Positions 24,419-35,147 of a stretch of 64,000 bases of DNA are shown here, piece after piece; positions within the stretch are counted from its first letter, which is position 1, and every line of letters begins with the position of its first letter. The notes under the pieces were generated by a model that saw only the letters and a program-made list of their open reading frames with translations, was not told the DNA's origin and did not search any database. This stretch comes from Nocardia brevicatena NBRC 12119 (GTDB taxonomy: Bacteria > Actinomycetota > Actinomycetes > Mycobacteriales > Mycobacteriaceae). The position numbers and the translations under genes are program-made. The stretch spans positions 1 to 64,000 of the forward strand of contig NZ_BAFU01000012.1 of assembly GCF_000308495.1 (NCBI RefSeq), written 5' to 3'.

Positions 24419-25252
24419 TCAGGCGGCGAAGAAGTCGAGCAGAACCTTGTTCACCGCCTCCGGCCGTTCCAGGTATCCATAGTGGCCGGCGTCGGGAATC
24501 TCCTGGTAGCGCGCGTTGGGAATGGCCTCGGCCACCTCACGGGCCAGATACGGCGGGATCATCCGATCGTCGGCGAAGCCCACCGACAGGCAGGACACGG
24601 TGATATCCCGATAGGCCTGCACCCGGTCGAACTCGTGGTCCATCCGACGCTGGGCGCGGATTCCGGGGCCCACCGGCCCACCGGTGAACTCGAACAGATC
24701 GAGCCAGTCGCGCGCGGCGTTCACATCGGCCATGGTCGCCGGGGACAGATTCATCACCGCGGTAATCGCGGCCTCGTACTTCGGCGGCAGAGCGACCCCA
24801 CTGGAGTCCAGTTCGTGTTCGCCCAGCGACAGCACCTTCTGGAACTGGTCCAACCGTCCGTGACCGGCCAGGAAAACCGCCTTGCGCACCAGCTCGGGGC
24901 GGGCGAGGGCGAGTTCCTGCGCCACCCGGGCGCCCATGGAAGTGCCGACCACCAGCGCCGGGCCCTCGTCGAGCAGTTCGATCAGTCCGGCGGTATCGGC
25001 CACCATATCGTCGATGGTCATCCCGTCGACCGCCTCGTAGGAGGGTGCGATACCGCGGTTGTCGAAGGTGCACACGCGGTAGCCCGCGGCGACGAGCGCG
25101 GGGACCTGATGCAGCTCCCACACCCGGCCCGGGCTGCCGGTTCCCATGATCATCACCACGAGCGGGCCGCCGCCCTTCACATCCGTGCCCTTGGCCCGGT
25201 CGCCCTTGACCTGGTAGTTGAGTGAAATTCCGTTTACCGTGGCCAACGGCAT
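24419..25252 (-). CDS. alpha/beta-hydrolase
   Basis: A 277-residue hydrolase with oxyanion segment IMGTGSPG, CTFDNRGIAPS, nucleophile elbow GTSMGAR and C-terminal GHYGYLERPEAV with the catalytic His. The substrate is unknown; the fold is that of 3-oxoadipate-enol-lactonase-like or haloperoxidase-like enzymes. The frame extends 66 codons upstream, but the ATG at 25252 starts the first strand of the fold and has AGGAAGGGG upstream. Confidence 0.83.
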   Translation of the reverse strand: MPLATVNGISLNYQVKGDRAKGTDVKGGGPLVVMIMGTGSPGRVWELHQVPALVAAGYRVCTFDNRGIAPSYEAVDGMTIDDMVADTAGLIELLDEGPALVVGTSMGARVAQELALARPELVRKAVFLAGHGRLDQFQKVLSLGEHELDSSGVALPPKYEAAITAVMNLSPATMADVNAARDWLDLFEFTGGPVGPGIRAQRRMDHEFDRVQAYRDITVSCLSVGFADDRMIPPYLAREVAEAIPNARYQEIPDAGHYGYLERPEAVNKVLLDFFAA

Positions 25253-25427
25253 GCTGGTGGCCCCTTCCTCATCGGTTTCGTGCTGCACACGGTATAGCCA
25301 CCGGGCCGGCGGTGTTACACGAAGGGAGCGCCGGGGTGGCGCCGGACACGGCGCGCCGCGGATACTCGCGCGGCAGATACCATTGACTATTCGAACAGAA
25401 CCAGCGCACCTGCCGAGAGGACTCGAA

Positions 25428-25601
25428 ATGGCCGCCAAGAGCAGCGCCAATGGTATCGCCGACGACGATCTGGAACCCCTCGCCGACGAGACCGCGCGTC
25501 AGGCCCAGCGCGTCGTGGCCGCCTACGCCGCCGACGCCGACGAGTGCCGGATGCTGCTGTCGATGCTCGGAATCGGTCCGGGCGCCCGGGGCGGCGAGTA
25601 G
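25428..25601 (+). CDS. small conserved-looking hypothetical protein
   Basis: A 57-residue acidic, helical protein (MAAKSSANGIADDDLEPLA...DECRMLLSMLGIGPGA). GAGAGG lies 7 nt before the ATG at 25428. It precedes otsA by 95 bp in the same direction and could share its promoter. No function recognised; a similar small protein lies near otsA in mycobacteria (Rv3489), as I recall, but I cannot verify homology. Confidence 0.6.
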   Translation: MAAKSSANGIADDDLEPLADETARQAQRVVAAYAADADECRMLLSMLGIGPGARGGE

Positions 25602-25696
25602 TTCCACGGCCCTCGAGCGTCCCCGGCGCCAACGGCGACGTCGGTGGAGGCGTACACAACTGCACATGCCAACAGCGACGCGCAAAGGATGCGTGA

Positions 25697-27337
25697 GTGG
25701 ACCCGATGACAGACCAGCCGTCCAACGACTCCGAGCACGCCCTGTCGGACCGAATCGCCGTACCCGATACCGGTCCCAATTCGATCGACGCCGAGGTGGC
25801 CGCCCCAGAACCGGTGGACGCCCAGCCGATCCGCAGTAGCGACAACGGTCCCGGCCCCGGGTTCGTCGTGGTCGCCAACCGGCTGCCGGTGGACCTGGAA
25901 CGGTTGCCCGACGGCACCAGCCGGTGGAAGCGCAGCCCTGGCGGTCTGGTCACCGCGTTGGAACCGGTGTTGCGCAACAATCGGGGAGCCTGGGTGGGCT
26001 GGGCCGGTATTCCCGACGTCGAGGTCGACCCGATCATCGAGGACGGGCTGGAACTGTACCCGGTGCCGCTGTCGGCACAGGAGGTCACCGACTACTACGA
26101 GGGTTTCTCCAACGGGACCCTCTGGCCGCTCTACCACGATGTGATCGTGCGCCCGGTCTACGATCGCACCTGGTGGGCGGCCTACGTACAGGTGAACCGC
26201 CGGTTCGCCGAGGAAACCGCGAAGGTCGCCGCGGAGGGTGCCACCGTCTGGGTGCAGGATTACCAGCTGCAGTTGGTGCCGAAGATGCTGCGGATGCTGC
26301 GCCCCGACCTGACCATCGGCTTCTTCCTGCACATCCCGTTCCCGCCGGTGGAGCTGTTCATGCAGATGCCGTGGCGGACCGAGATCGTGGAGGGGCTGCT
26401 CGGCGCCGACCTGATCGGCTTCCATCTGCCCGGCGGGGCGCAGAACTTCCTGTATCTGGCCCGGCGACTGGCCGGCCAGCCCACCTCCCGCGGCAGCGTC
26501 GGGGTGCGGTCGAAGATGGGTGTGGTGCAGGTGGGCTTCCGCACCGTGCGGGTGGGGGCCTTCCCGATCTCCATCGCCTCGGCCGGACTGGACGAGCATT
26601 CCCGACGCCGCACCGTCCGGGAACGGGCCGCCCGCATCCGGGCCGAACTGGGCAGCCCGAAGAATATCCTGCTCGGTGTCGACCGGCTGGACTACACCAA
26701 GGGCATCGATATCCGACTCAACGCCTTGGAGGAACTGCTGGCCGAGGGGCGGATCGACCCTCGGGAGACGGTCATGGTGCAGCTGGCCACGCCGAGCCGG
26801 GAGCGGGTGGAGAGCTATATCCAGATGCGCGGGGATATCGAACGCCAGGTGGGCCGGATCAACGGCGAATTCGCCCGGGTGGGCTACCCGGTGGTGCATT
26901 ATCTGCACCGGCCGATCGTGCGCGAGGAACTGATCTCGTTCTTCGTCGCCGCCGACGTCATGCTGGTGACACCGCTGCGGGACGGGATGAACCTGGTCGC
27001 CAAGGAATACGTGGCCTGCCACAGCGGTCTCAACGGCGCCCTGGTGCTCAGCGAGTTCACCGGTGCCGCCGCCGAACTGCGGCAGTCCTATCTGTGCAAT
27101 CCGCACGACCTGGACAGCGTAAAGGATGCCATCATGTCGGCGCTCACCGACGACCGTGATACCCGCCGTCGGCGGATGCGGGCGCTGCGGCGGCAGGTGC
27201 TCGCCCACGATGTCGACCGCTGGGCCCGCGCCTTCCTCGACGCGCTCGCGCAGGGCCAGGTCGCGGGTCGTGCCCTGATCAGCTCGGACGGCGAGGACGG
27301 CGACATGGAGGACTACCCCGAGGAATTGCAGGACTGA
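25697..27337 (+). CDS. otsA: trehalose-6-phosphate synthase OtsA (GT20)
   Basis: About 546 residues. It transfers glucose from a nucleotide sugar to glucose-6-phosphate. Family markers are [61 protein letters not shown], and [15 protein letters not shown]. The first 55 residues are a low-complexity extension. The start is GTG 25697 or ATG 25706; neither has a clear ribosome-binding site. Position relative to mce4 and mas4 matches Rv3490. Confidence 0.93.
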   Translation: MDPMTDQPSNDSEHALSDRIAVPDTGPNSIDAEVAAPEPVDAQPIRSSDNGPGPGFVVVANRLPVDLERLPDGTSRWKRSPGGLVTALEPVLRNNRGAWVGWAGIPDVEVDPIIEDGLELYPVPLSAQEVTDYYEGFSNGTLWPLYHDVIVRPVYDRTWWAAYVQVNRRFAEETAKVAAEGATVWVQDYQLQLVPKMLRMLRPDLTIGFFLHIPFPPVELFMQMPWRTEIVEGLLGADLIGFHLPGGAQNFLYLARRLAGQPTSRGSVGVRSKMGVVQVGFRTVRVGAFPISIASAGLDEHSRRRTVRERAARIRAELGSPKNILLGVDRLDYTKGIDIRLNALEELLAEGRIDPRETVMVQLATPSRERVESYIQMRGDIERQVGRINGEFARVGYPVVHYLHRPIVREELISFFVAADVMLVTPLRDGMNLVAKEYVACHSGLNGALVLSEFTGAAAELRQSYLCNPHDLDSVKDAIMSALTDDRDTRRRRMRALRRQVLAHDVDRWARAFLDALAQGQVAGRALISSDGEDGDMEDYPEELQD

Positions 27338-27407
27338 CACCACGGCTCACAGCAACCGCACAGCCGGGACGCAGCCCGTTCGCAGCCGCGAGGGCGAGGA
27401 TGGTGGG

Positions 27408-28133
27408 GTGACTGGTTCTGCCGAGCAGGCACCCGAGGCCCGGGTACTGGTGGTCGACGACGAGCCCATGATCGTCGAACTGTTGTCGGTGAGTCTGCGC
27501 TTCCAGGGCTTCGAGGTCGCCACCGCCGGTGACGGCGCCAAAGCCCTCGATCTGGCCCGCAGCTTCCGGCCGCAGGCGCTGATCGTGGATGTGATGATGC
27601 CCGGAATGAACGGCTTCGGCCTGCTGCGGCGGCTACGGGCCGACGGGATCGGCGCCCCGGTGCTGTTCCTCACCGCGCGCGACGAGGTGCACGACAAGGT
27701 GGCCGGGCTGACATTGGGTGCCGACGACTACGTCACCAAACCGTTCAGTCTGGAAGAGGTGGTGGCACGGCTGCGGGTGATCCTGCGCCGCGCCGGCGCG
27801 GTCGCACCCGTGCGGGAGACCTCACGGCTCCGGTTCGCCGATATCGAACTCGACGACGACACCCATGAGGTGTGGAAGGCCGGCGAGCCGGTCGCGCTCT
27901 CGCCCACCGAGTTCACCCTGCTGCGTTATTTCATGGTCAACGCGGGGACCGTGCTGAGCAAACCGCGCATTCTGGACCATGTGTGGCGTTACGACTTCGG
28001 CGGGGATGTCGGGGTGGTGGAGACCTATGTGTCGTATCCGCGGAAGAAGATCGACACCGGGGATCGGCGGCTGATCCACACACTGCGCGGGGTGGGATAT
28101 GTTATGCGTGAACCGAACAGCGGCCGGACATGA
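27408..28133 (+). CDS. phoP: response regulator PhoP (OmpR family)
   Basis: A 241-residue regulator: receiver domain (about 12-125, with Asp61 as phosphoacceptor and Lys111) and winged helix (about 140-235). ILRRAG, LSPTEFTLLRYF and HVWRYDFGGD closely match my memory of mycobacterial PhoP, and phoR plus a HIT gene follow as in Rv0757-Rv0759c. Residue 211 in the DNA-recognition helix region is Pro (SYPRKKID), where PhoP has Leu (SYLRRKID); the codon at 28038-28040 is CCG. This could weaken DNA binding. Confidence 0.88.
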   Translation: MTGSAEQAPEARVLVVDDEPMIVELLSVSLRFQGFEVATAGDGAKALDLARSFRPQALIVDVMMPGMNGFGLLRRLRADGIGAPVLFLTARDEVHDKVAGLTLGADDYVTKPFSLEEVVARLRVILRRAGAVAPVRETSRLRFADIELDDDTHEVWKAGEPVALSPTEFTLLRYFMVNAGTVLSKPRILDHVWRYDFGGDVGVVETYVSYPRKKIDTGDRRLIHTLRGVGYVMREPNSGRT

Positions 28134-29869
28134 ACGCCGAGCACCAAGACCGGGGCGAGGCGGGAGGCGGTGCGGCCGGGACGGACCATGGGACCGGGTT
28201 CGCGCATGCGACCGGGGCGGAAGGTGCCGCCGAGCCGGAGCTCGGAGCCGACCATACAGGCCGGAACCGCCCCCTCGGTGCCGGAATCGCCGTCGAGGAC
28301 GGTGCGGCCGCCGACAGCTCCGGTGAGCGGGTGACAACCCGGCGCGAGAGCAGACGTGACGCCCCGCCGCAGGGCCGGATACGGCGGGTGATCGCGGGCA
28401 GGCCGGCGGCGATCCCGTTGCGGGTGACGTTGGTGCCGGCACTGGTGGTCCTGGCCGCCGGCGGCCTGTTGGCGTCCGGTGTGGCGGTGACCTCTGCGCT
28501 GCGCGGCGTGCTCATCGAGCGAGTCGATCAGCAGTTGAGCGAGGCGGCGCATACCTGGGCGCGCCCGGGCGGGCCGCGGTTGCCCCCCTTACCGGGGCGT
28601 CCCAGGGAAGAACGCCCGCCGGTGCTGTTCTTCGCCCGGGTCAAGGACAACTCGGGGGTCCCGTTCCTGAAACTCGACGAAGACAATCGGCCCGCCCCCG
28701 ACCTGCCCGCCGACCTGGTTCCGGGTACCTTCACCACCGGATCGGTGGGTGACGCCTCGGTGAAATGGCGGGTGCTGTACACCGAGAACTCATCGGGTAC
28801 CAGCATGGTTGCGCTCCGGCTGGACGAAACCGAGGACATCATCGACCGGCTCATCGTGTTACAGGCCGGGATCGGCGCGCTGGTGTTGGCGGCCTTGGCG
28901 GTGGCGGCGTATTTCGTGATCCGGCAGAGTCTGCGCAGGCTGACCGTCGTCGAGGAGACGGCCGCCGGTATCGCGGCGGGCGATCTGCACCGTCGGGTAC
29001 CCGTGCGCGACACCAATACCGAGATCGACCGGCTGGCCCGGTCGCTCAATGCCATGCTCGCGCAGATCCAGGCGGGTTTCGTGGCGACCGAGGCCGCGGA
29101 GGAGGCGGCGCGGCGCTCCGAGGAGAAGATGCGCCGGTTCGTCGCGGACGCCGGCCACGAACTGCGCACGCCGCTCACCACGATCCGGGGTTTCGCCGAA
29201 CTGTACCGGCAGGGTGCCACCGGGGACGCGGGCATGCTGTTGAATCGGATCGAACACGAATCGAACCGGATGGGGTTGCTGGTCGAGGATCTGCTGATGC
29301 TGGCCCGCCTGGACGCCCAGCGTCCGGTGGAACGCACACCCGTCGACCTGCTGCGGCTGGCCGGCGATGCCGTGCACACGGCACGGGCGGTCGCCGCCGC
29401 GCAGTATCCCGACGGCCCGCGCCGACCGATCGATCTTCGGGTCGACCCCGGGGAGGGCACCACCGAAGTGCCCGGGGACGAGTCCAGGCTGCGTCAGGTA
29501 CTGAGCAACCTGCTGAACAACGCCCTCACCCACACCCCGCCCGAGGCGGCCGTCACCGTGCGACTCATCCCGGAACCGGACGAGGTGCGGCTCGACGTGA
29601 TAGATACCGGCCCGGGCCTGACCCCGGAGCAGGCCGAGCGGGTTTTCGAACGGTTCTATCGCATCGACGATTCCCGTAGCCGCGGCAGCGGCGGCACCGG
29701 CCTGGGCCTGTCCATCGTGCAGGCGCCGGCCACTGCGCACGGCGGCACGGTGAGCGTGCACAGCGAACCGGGACGGGGCGCCACGTTCACCGTGCGGTTG
29801 CCGCGTAACCCGAAACCCCGTCCTGACCGCCTGCCGTATCGGGTCTATTCCGGGACGTTGGCGCCGTAA
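28130..29869 (+). CDS. phoR: sensor histidine kinase PhoR
   Basis: A 579-residue kinase whose ATG overlaps the phoP stop (ATGA). A long charged cytoplasmic N-terminus (about 1-90) precedes TM1 (about 97-120), a sensor domain, TM2 (about 245-266), HAMP, and HisKA with His343 in [12 protein letters not shown]. The ATPase domain has N ([13 protein letters not shown]), G1 (DTGPGL) and G2 ([10 protein letters not shown]) boxes. Residues 533-534 after the G2 box are Pro-Ala, where kinases usually have Leu-Val. Its end overlaps the converging HIT gene by 25 bp. Confidence 0.87.
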   Translation: MNAEHQDRGEAGGGAAGTDHGTGFAHATGAEGAAEPELGADHTGRNRPLGAGIAVEDGAAADSSGERVTTRRESRRDAPPQGRIRRVIAGRPAAIPLRVTLVPALVVLAAGGLLASGVAVTSALRGVLIERVDQQLSEAAHTWARPGGPRLPPLPGRPREERPPVLFFARVKDNSGVPFLKLDEDNRPAPDLPADLVPGTFTTGSVGDASVKWRVLYTENSSGTSMVALRLDETEDIIDRLIVLQAGIGALVLAALAVAAYFVIRQSLRRLTVVEETAAGIAAGDLHRRVPVRDTNTEIDRLARSLNAMLAQIQAGFVATEAAEEAARRSEEKMRRFVADAGHELRTPLTTIRGFAELYRQGATGDAGMLLNRIEHESNRMGLLVEDLLMLARLDAQRPVERTPVDLLRLAGDAVHTARAVAAAQYPDGPRRPIDLRVDPGEGTTEVPGDESRLRQVLSNLLNNALTHTPPEAAVTVRLIPEPDEVRLDVIDTGPGLTPEQAERVFERFYRIDDSRSRGSGGTGLGLSIVQAPATAHGGTVSVHSEPGRGATFTVRLPRNPKPRPDRLPYRVYSGTLAP

Positions 29870-30270
29870 CCGAGCTCGCGCAGCGCCTTCTTGATCTTGG
29901 TCTGGGCCTCGTCGAGGGATTCCGGGGAGGGGTTGGGGTCGGCGCCCGAGATGTCGAAATCACCCAGGGAGAAGGCGGGGAAGACGTGGACGTGCAGATG
30001 CGGGACCTCCAGGCCGGCGATGAGCAGACCGGCGCGGGGCGCGTCCCAGGCGGCGCGTACGGCGCGGCCGATCTTCTGGGCGAGGGCATTGATACGTGCG
30101 AAGGTTTCGGGGTCGATGTCCTGCCACTGGTCGATCTCCGCGCGCGGTACCACCAGGGTGTGACCCGGTTTCACCGGGTTGATGGTGAGGAACGCGACGA
30201 ACTCGTCGTCCTCCCAGACGAATCGGCCCGGGAGATCGCCGGCGATGATCTGACTGAAAACAGAGGTCAT
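29845..30270 (-). CDS. HIT-family protein (nucleotide hydrolase/transferase)
   Basis: A 141-residue histidine-triad protein with the active-site motif HLHVHV near residue 95 and the N-terminal [20 protein letters not shown] strand. HIT proteins hydrolyse or transfer nucleotides linked to phosphoramidates, sulfates or dinucleotides. It converges on phoR, as Rv0759c does. Confidence 0.88.
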   Translation of the reverse strand: MTSVFSQIIAGDLPGRFVWEDDEFVAFLTINPVKPGHTLVVPRAEIDQWQDIDPETFARINALAQKIGRAVRAAWDAPRAGLLIAGLEVPHLHVHVFPAFSLGDFDISGADPNPSPESLDEAQTKIKKALRELGYGANVPE

Positions 30271-30472
30271 GCCCGCAGATTACGCGTCCCGCGCCGGACC
30301 GGAACACCACCGCACACGCTGCGTCCGGTAGCAACAGCGGGCCGCGAGCCCGACCCACGGAGCACAGCCCGGACGGGGGACGACGGCCGGAGGCGGCAGC
30401 GCGGCGTAACCACGCAGGCCGCCCCTGCCCAGGCATATCGAGCGTGGAGTGCCCACCTATAAGCTTTCGGGA

Positions 30473-31759
30473 ATGCGAGTACTCGTCATCGGCACCGGAG
30501 CCCGTGAACACGCCCTCGTCCTTGCGCTGCGCCGCGACCCGGCGGTGACCGAGGTGGTCGCCGCCCCGGGAAACGCCGGGATAGCGCAGCACGCGCGGGT
30601 GCGTGCCGTGGACCCCATCTCCGCTGACTCGGTGGTCGCGCTCGCCATCGAACTGGCCGTCGACCTGGTGGTGATCGGCCCGGAGGTGCCGCTGGTGCTG
30701 GGTGTCGCGGACGCGGTGCGTGCCGCGGGGATCGCCTGTTTCGGTCCGTCCGCCGCCGCGGCCCGGATCGAGGGCTCCAAGGCGTTCGCCAAGGATGTCA
30801 TGGCCGCCGCCGGAGTGCGCACCGCGCACAGCGAGGTGGTGGACAGCCCGGCCGAACTCGATGCCGCGCTGGACCGGTTCGGACCCACCTGGGTGGTCAA
30901 GGACGACGGCCTGGCCGCGGGCAAGGGAGTGGTGGTCAGCGCCGATCGGGCGGCGGCCCGCGAGCACGCCGCGGAACTGCTCGAACAGGGGCATCCGGTG
31001 CTGTTGGAATCCTTCCTGGACGGACCGGAGGTGTCGCTGTTCTGCCTGGTGGACGGGGAGACGGTGGTGCCGCTGCTGCCGGCACAGGACCACAAGCGGG
31101 TCGGTGAGGGTGATACCGGCCCGAATACCGGTGGTATGGGCGCCTATACGCCGCTGCCGTGGCTGCCCGAGGACATGGTCGAGACGATCGTCGCCGATAT
31201 CGTCGAACCCGTTGCGGCCGAACTGGTCCGTCGGGACTGCACGTTCAGCGGCCTGCTCTACGCCGGGCTCGCCATCGGGGCCGAGGGCCCGGCGGTGGTC
31301 GAGTTCAACTGCCGGTTCGGTGATCCGGAAACCCAGGTCGTGCTGGCCATGCTGGACAGTCCGCTGGGTGAACTGCTGTATGCCACCGCCACCGGCACCC
31401 TCGCGCGGGTACCGGCGCCGCGCTGGCGGGACGGCGCCGCGGTCACCGTGGTGCTGGCGGCCGAGAACTATCCGGGCCGGCCGCGAGTGGGGGATGTCAT
31501 CAGCGGGGCGGGGGACGGCACCGCCGAGGGGTCCGCCACCGTGCTGCATGCCGGAACCACCCTGCGCGAGGACGGTGCTCTGCTGTCCGCGGGCGGACGG
31601 GTGCTCAATATCGTCGGTGCCGGGGTCGATCTGGCCGCGGCCCGGGCGGCGGCCTACGAGCGTATGGCCGGGATCAAGCTGCCGGGCAGCCACTATCGGA
31701 CGGATATCGGGCTCACCGCGGTGGAAGGCCGGATCAGCCTGCCGGTCGCTCAGCCGTAG
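30473..31759 (+). CDS. purD: phosphoribosylamine-glycine ligase PurD
   Basis: A 428-residue ATP-grasp enzyme making glycinamide ribonucleotide. It begins [15 protein letters not shown], with [39 protein letters not shown] and the metal-binding [12 protein letters not shown]. An in-frame GTG at 30449 is discarded because family members start at MRVLVIG. Its end overlaps the converging M23 gene by 10 bp. Confidence 0.96.
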   Translation: MRVLVIGTGAREHALVLALRRDPAVTEVVAAPGNAGIAQHARVRAVDPISADSVVALAIELAVDLVVIGPEVPLVLGVADAVRAAGIACFGPSAAAARIEGSKAFAKDVMAAAGVRTAHSEVVDSPAELDAALDRFGPTWVVKDDGLAAGKGVVVSADRAAAREHAAELLEQGHPVLLESFLDGPEVSLFCLVDGETVVPLLPAQDHKRVGEGDTGPNTGGMGAYTPLPWLPEDMVETIVADIVEPVAAELVRRDCTFSGLLYAGLAIGAEGPAVVEFNCRFGDPETQVVLAMLDSPLGELLYATATGTLARVPAPRWRDGAAVTVVLAAENYPGRPRVGDVISGAGDGTAEGSATVLHAGTTLREDGALLSAGGRVLNIVGAGVDLAAARAAAYERMAGIKLPGSHYRTDIGLTAVEGRISLPVAQP

Positions 31760-33141
31760 CCGAGGCCGTGTAGGGCCAGCCAGCGCTGCGGGTCGACGTG
31801 TCGGCCGTCCACGATGATCTCGAAATGCAGGTGTGGGCCGGTGGAGTCGCCGCGGTTGCCCATGCGCGCGATCTGCATACCGGCCGGGACGCGTTCGCCG
31901 ACCGAAACGAAGAAGTCGTACATATGGCCGTAGACGGAGATGGTGCCGTCGTCGTGCCGGATCCGCACCCACAGGCCGAAGCCGGCGGCGGGTCCGGCAT
32001 CGATGACCGTACCGGCGGCCACGGCGTAGATGGGTGTGCCGATCGGGCCCGCGATATCGATCCCACGATGGAATGTGCCCCACCGCTGGCCGAATCCGGA
32101 GGTGAACGTACCGAGCGCGGGCAGGACGACGCCGCCGCTGCCCGGTGGTATCGCTCCCGGCGGGATGACGTCGGGAGGCAGCGTATCCGGTGCGGGGGCG
32201 CTGTTGATCCACGGTTGCGCCTGGCCCGCCGCGGCCGCGGCGGCCTCGGCTTTGGCGCGTTCCAGGGTGGCGCGGGCGGCCGCGGCGACCACCGCCTGCT
32301 CACGGAGCCGTTCACCGGTGTCGATGGCATCCAGGTAGCGGCGTGCCGACGGTGGGGTGATCTGCACCTGTAAGGGATGGGCGACCGCGACGCGCAGCCG
32401 TTCGGCCGGCCCCGGCGGGCGGTCGGTGACCAGCGTGCCGAACGTGCCGTCGCCCGCCGCCAGTACCAGTGTCAGCCCCACCGCACCGATCAGTGCCCGA
32501 TGCCGCCGCAGCGTCGCACCGATGTCCTCGGCGCTCGGGCGGCGGTCCAGGAGAGCGCGCAGATCGTCCCGGGTCGGGCGGTTGCGCAATGCCGTGGCCG
32601 GCAGGGCGCGGATGGACCGTAACCGCTCCGGCGGTACGTGAAGCGTGGCGCGCAGCCACTTCGGTTCGTGCCGTGCGCGGGTACGCCAATCGGACGGGAG
32701 CACCACACCGCCGCCCGCGGCGGCCGCCCGGCGCAGGGAAGACCGGCCGTCGTCGGCGTCCGTCCCGGTTGCTTCGGGTTGATCCGTGTCGTGTCCGGCC
32801 GATATCGCCGGCGGTACGTCGTCGGCCCGGGCATCGGATGGATCGTCGAGAGTGGGCACGGGGTTTTCCGGCGTCTCCGCCGCACCGTCCGGGACAGAGG
32901 TCGTGGCGGTGGGGTCGGCGTGTCGGGCACCGGATTCGGCCAGGGCGTCGAACGCGACCGATTTCGCCGTGTTCGCGCGGCGGCGGAGTATCCGCCCGAG
33001 GGCGGTGCGCGTGGGGGTGCCAGGTTTCGTTTCCCGGCGACGCCACAGGCGCCCGGGACCGCGGCGGAAAGCACCGGCGTGTCCGGATTCGTGCGCGGTG
33101 TGCTGCCGGTCGGCGACCGACCCGCCGGATTCTTCGGGCAT
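31750..33141 (-). CDS. M23-family metallopeptidase-like protein
   Basis: A 463-residue protein. The N-terminal 200 residues are charged and of low complexity; a membrane helix ([15 protein letters not shown]) follows at about 230. The C-terminal LytM/M23 domain (about 330-455) has [17 protein letters not shown] and HLHFEI, giving the HxxxD and HxH zinc ligands. It probably acts on peptidoglycan or regulates amidases. The frame is open upstream to 34335, antisense to the aminotransferase gene, but that part is not coding; the ATG at 33141 has only a weak ribosome-binding site. Confidence 0.8.
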   Translation of the reverse strand: MPEESGGSVADRQHTAHESGHAGAFRRGPGRLWRRRETKPGTPTRTALGRILRRRANTAKSVAFDALAESGARHADPTATTSVPDGAAETPENPVPTLDDPSDARADDVPPAISAGHDTDQPEATGTDADDGRSSLRRAAAAGGGVVLPSDWRTRARHEPKWLRATLHVPPERLRSIRALPATALRNRPTRDDLRALLDRRPSAEDIGATLRRHRALIGAVGLTLVLAAGDGTFGTLVTDRPPGPAERLRVAVAHPLQVQITPPSARRYLDAIDTGERLREQAVVAAAARATLERAKAEAAAAAAGQAQPWINSAPAPDTLPPDVIPPGAIPPGSGGVVLPALGTFTSGFGQRWGTFHRGIDIAGPIGTPIYAVAAGTVIDAGPAAGFGLWVRIRHDDGTISVYGHMYDFFVSVGERVPAGMQIARMGNRGDSTGPHLHFEIIVDGRHVDPQRWLALHGLGYG

Positions 33142-33192
33142 CAGCGCCGACCTTATCGCTCGAGCGAGGCCGGCTGCTCTACCGTCGGTCGG

Positions 33193-34353
33193 GTGTCTAC
33201 AGAATCTCGGCGCTCGACCATTCCACCTTTCTACGTGATGGACGTCTGGAAGGCGGCCGCGGAACGCGCGCGGACGCACGGCGATGTGCTGGTACTGGCC
33301 GCCGGACAACCGTCGACACCCGCACCGAAGCCCGTGCTGCGCGCCACCAAGACGGCGATGGACACGGAACTGTTCGGCTATACGGAGACTTTCGGCCTCC
33401 TGGACCTGCGCGAGACGATCGCCGAACACCACCGCTGGACCTACGGTTATCCGGTGGCCGCCGACGATGTCGTGGTGACCACCGGCTCCTCCGGCGCGTT
33501 CACCCTCGTCTTCCTGGCCGCGTTCGATCCCGGCGACACCGTCGTGGTGGCGCGTCCCGGCTACCCGGCCTATCGCAATACCCTCGCCGCGCTCGGCTGC
33601 CGGGTGGTCGAACTCGACTGTCGGGCCGAAACCAGGTTCCAGCCGACCGTGGCCATGCTCGAGGCCCTGAGGGAGCCGCCGAAGGGTCTGGTCGTGGCGA
33701 GCCCGGCCAATCCGACCGGCACCATGATCGATCCGGACGAATTGACCGCTCTGGCCCGCTGGTGCGAGGCACACGGCACGCTGTTGATCTCCGACGAGAT
33801 CTATCACGGCATCACCTACGGCGGGGAGCGCACGGCATCGGCGTGGGAGACCTCCCGTGAGGCAGTGGTGATCGGTTCGGCGTCGAAGTACTTCTCCATG
33901 ACGGGGTGGCGGCTGGGCTGGATGCTGGCCCCGGAAAGGCTGCGGCCGGCACTGCAGCGGCTCGCCTCGAATATGACCGTCTGCCCGCCCGCGGTCTCCC
34001 AATACGCGGCCCGTTACGCGTTCGGCGCCGAGGCCAAGGCCGAGCTTGACGGACATGTGCGGCGGTACGCGGTGAACCGGCGGATCCTGCTGGATGGGTT
34101 GCCCGCGCTCGGGATCACCGATCTCGCGCCGGCCGACGGGGCGTTCTACGCCTATGCCGATATCGGCCATCTGACCGATGACTCGATGGCGTGGTGTTCG
34201 AATGTTCTCGCACACACCGGAGTCGCGCTGGCACCGGGTTCGGATTTCGACACCGCGGTCGGACATCGAACCATCCGTGTCTCGTTTGCGGGGGCGACCG
34301 CCGATATCGAGGCAGCGCTGGTCCGCCTGGGTCACTATCTGGGACGGTCGTAA
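33193..34353 (+). CDS. PLP-dependent class I/II aminotransferase
   Basis: A 386-residue fold-type I aminotransferase. Markers are GSSGAF (98-103), SPANPTGTM (170-178), SDEIYHGITY (200-209) and the PLP-binding SASKYFSMTGWR with Lys232. Substrate unknown. The GTG at 33193 is chosen because the shared family N-terminus starts shortly after and further upstream sequence is antisense to the M23 gene. Confidence 0.87.
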   Translation: MSTESRRSTIPPFYVMDVWKAAAERARTHGDVLVLAAGQPSTPAPKPVLRATKTAMDTELFGYTETFGLLDLRETIAEHHRWTYGYPVAADDVVVTTGSSGAFTLVFLAAFDPGDTVVVARPGYPAYRNTLAALGCRVVELDCRAETRFQPTVAMLEALREPPKGLVVASPANPTGTMIDPDELTALARWCEAHGTLLISDEIYHGITYGGERTASAWETSREAVVIGSASKYFSMTGWRLGWMLAPERLRPALQRLASNMTVCPPAVSQYAARYAFGAEAKAELDGHVRRYAVNRRILLDGLPALGITDLAPADGAFYAYADIGHLTDDSMAWCSNVLAHTGVALAPGSDFDTAVGHRTIRVSFAGATADIEAALVRLGHYLGRS

Positions 34354-34503
34354 ACCCCTCGAGGAGTGCTGGACAGCTCGTACCTCAACAACTTTGCACA
34401 GTACGACACCAGCGCGGCGTGGATACGGTAAAACATCGATGTCTGGTTTTTCCTATCCCTGATTTCGTACGGATGTACTGATGACGACTGGCACGATGGC
34501 ACG

Positions 34504-35142
34504 GTGATAACCGCGACGACTCCGAAAGGTGAACGCCGTCGACAGGCACTGGTGGCGGCGGCGGCCGAGTTACTGCTCGAAGGTGGGTTCGATGCGGTGC
34601 GGCACCGTTCGGTCGCCACGCGGGCGGAGCTTCCGTTGGCGTCCACCACGTACTACTTCGAATCGCTGGAGGATCTGATCGCGCGTGCGGTGGAGTTCAG
34701 CGGGAACGCGGAGCTGGAGGCGATGCGCCGCCGCGTCGGCGAGGTCACCCATCGCCGCCGCGGTGCCGAGGCGACCGTCGAACTGGTGCTCGACCTGCTG
34801 ATCGGTCCCGACGGCGCGGACGAGAGCGCCAACGGGCGGCTCATCGCCCGCTACGAACGCACCGTGGCGTCGGCGCGCCATCCGGAACTACGCGAGGTCC
34901 AGCTACGACTACGGGCGCAGCTGGACGAGCTGCTGGCCGATGTGCTGCGCCGATCCGATCGACTGGTGCGGCCGGAACAGCTTCGCCGGCTGGTCGCGGT
35001 GGTGGACGGCGCGGTGGTCGCGGCACTGAGCGAATCCGATCCACAACCCCGGCGAATGGCCCGCGGGGCGCTGTTGGAGATCATCGATTTCATCGCTCCC
35101 GCGACGCACCAGCAGATGGACCGATATCGGTCATTAGACTGA
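34504..35142 (+). CDS. TetR-family transcriptional regulator
   Basis: A 212-residue regulator with the N-terminal helix-turn-helix (ALVAAAAELLLEGGFDAV, then SVATRAELPLASTTYYFESLEDLI). The ligand domain is divergent. It lies 5 bp before purB in the same direction, as a TetR gene does near purB in mycobacteria (Rv0775-Rv0777), though a role in purine control is not established. Confidence 0.87.
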   Translation: MITATTPKGERRRQALVAAAAELLLEGGFDAVRHRSVATRAELPLASTTYYFESLEDLIARAVEFSGNAELEAMRRRVGEVTHRRRGAEATVELVLDLLIGPDGADESANGRLIARYERTVASARHPELREVQLRLRAQLDELLADVLRRSDRLVRPEQLRRLVAVVDGAVVAALSESDPQPRRMARGALLEIIDFIAPATHQQMDRYRSLD

Positions 35143-35147
35143 CCGGA

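Noticed and set aside
31750-34335. 861-codon minus-strand reading frame
   Set aside because: Only the part from 33141 downward looks like protein (M23 domain). The upstream part is antisense to a clear aminotransferase gene and has shadow-like composition.
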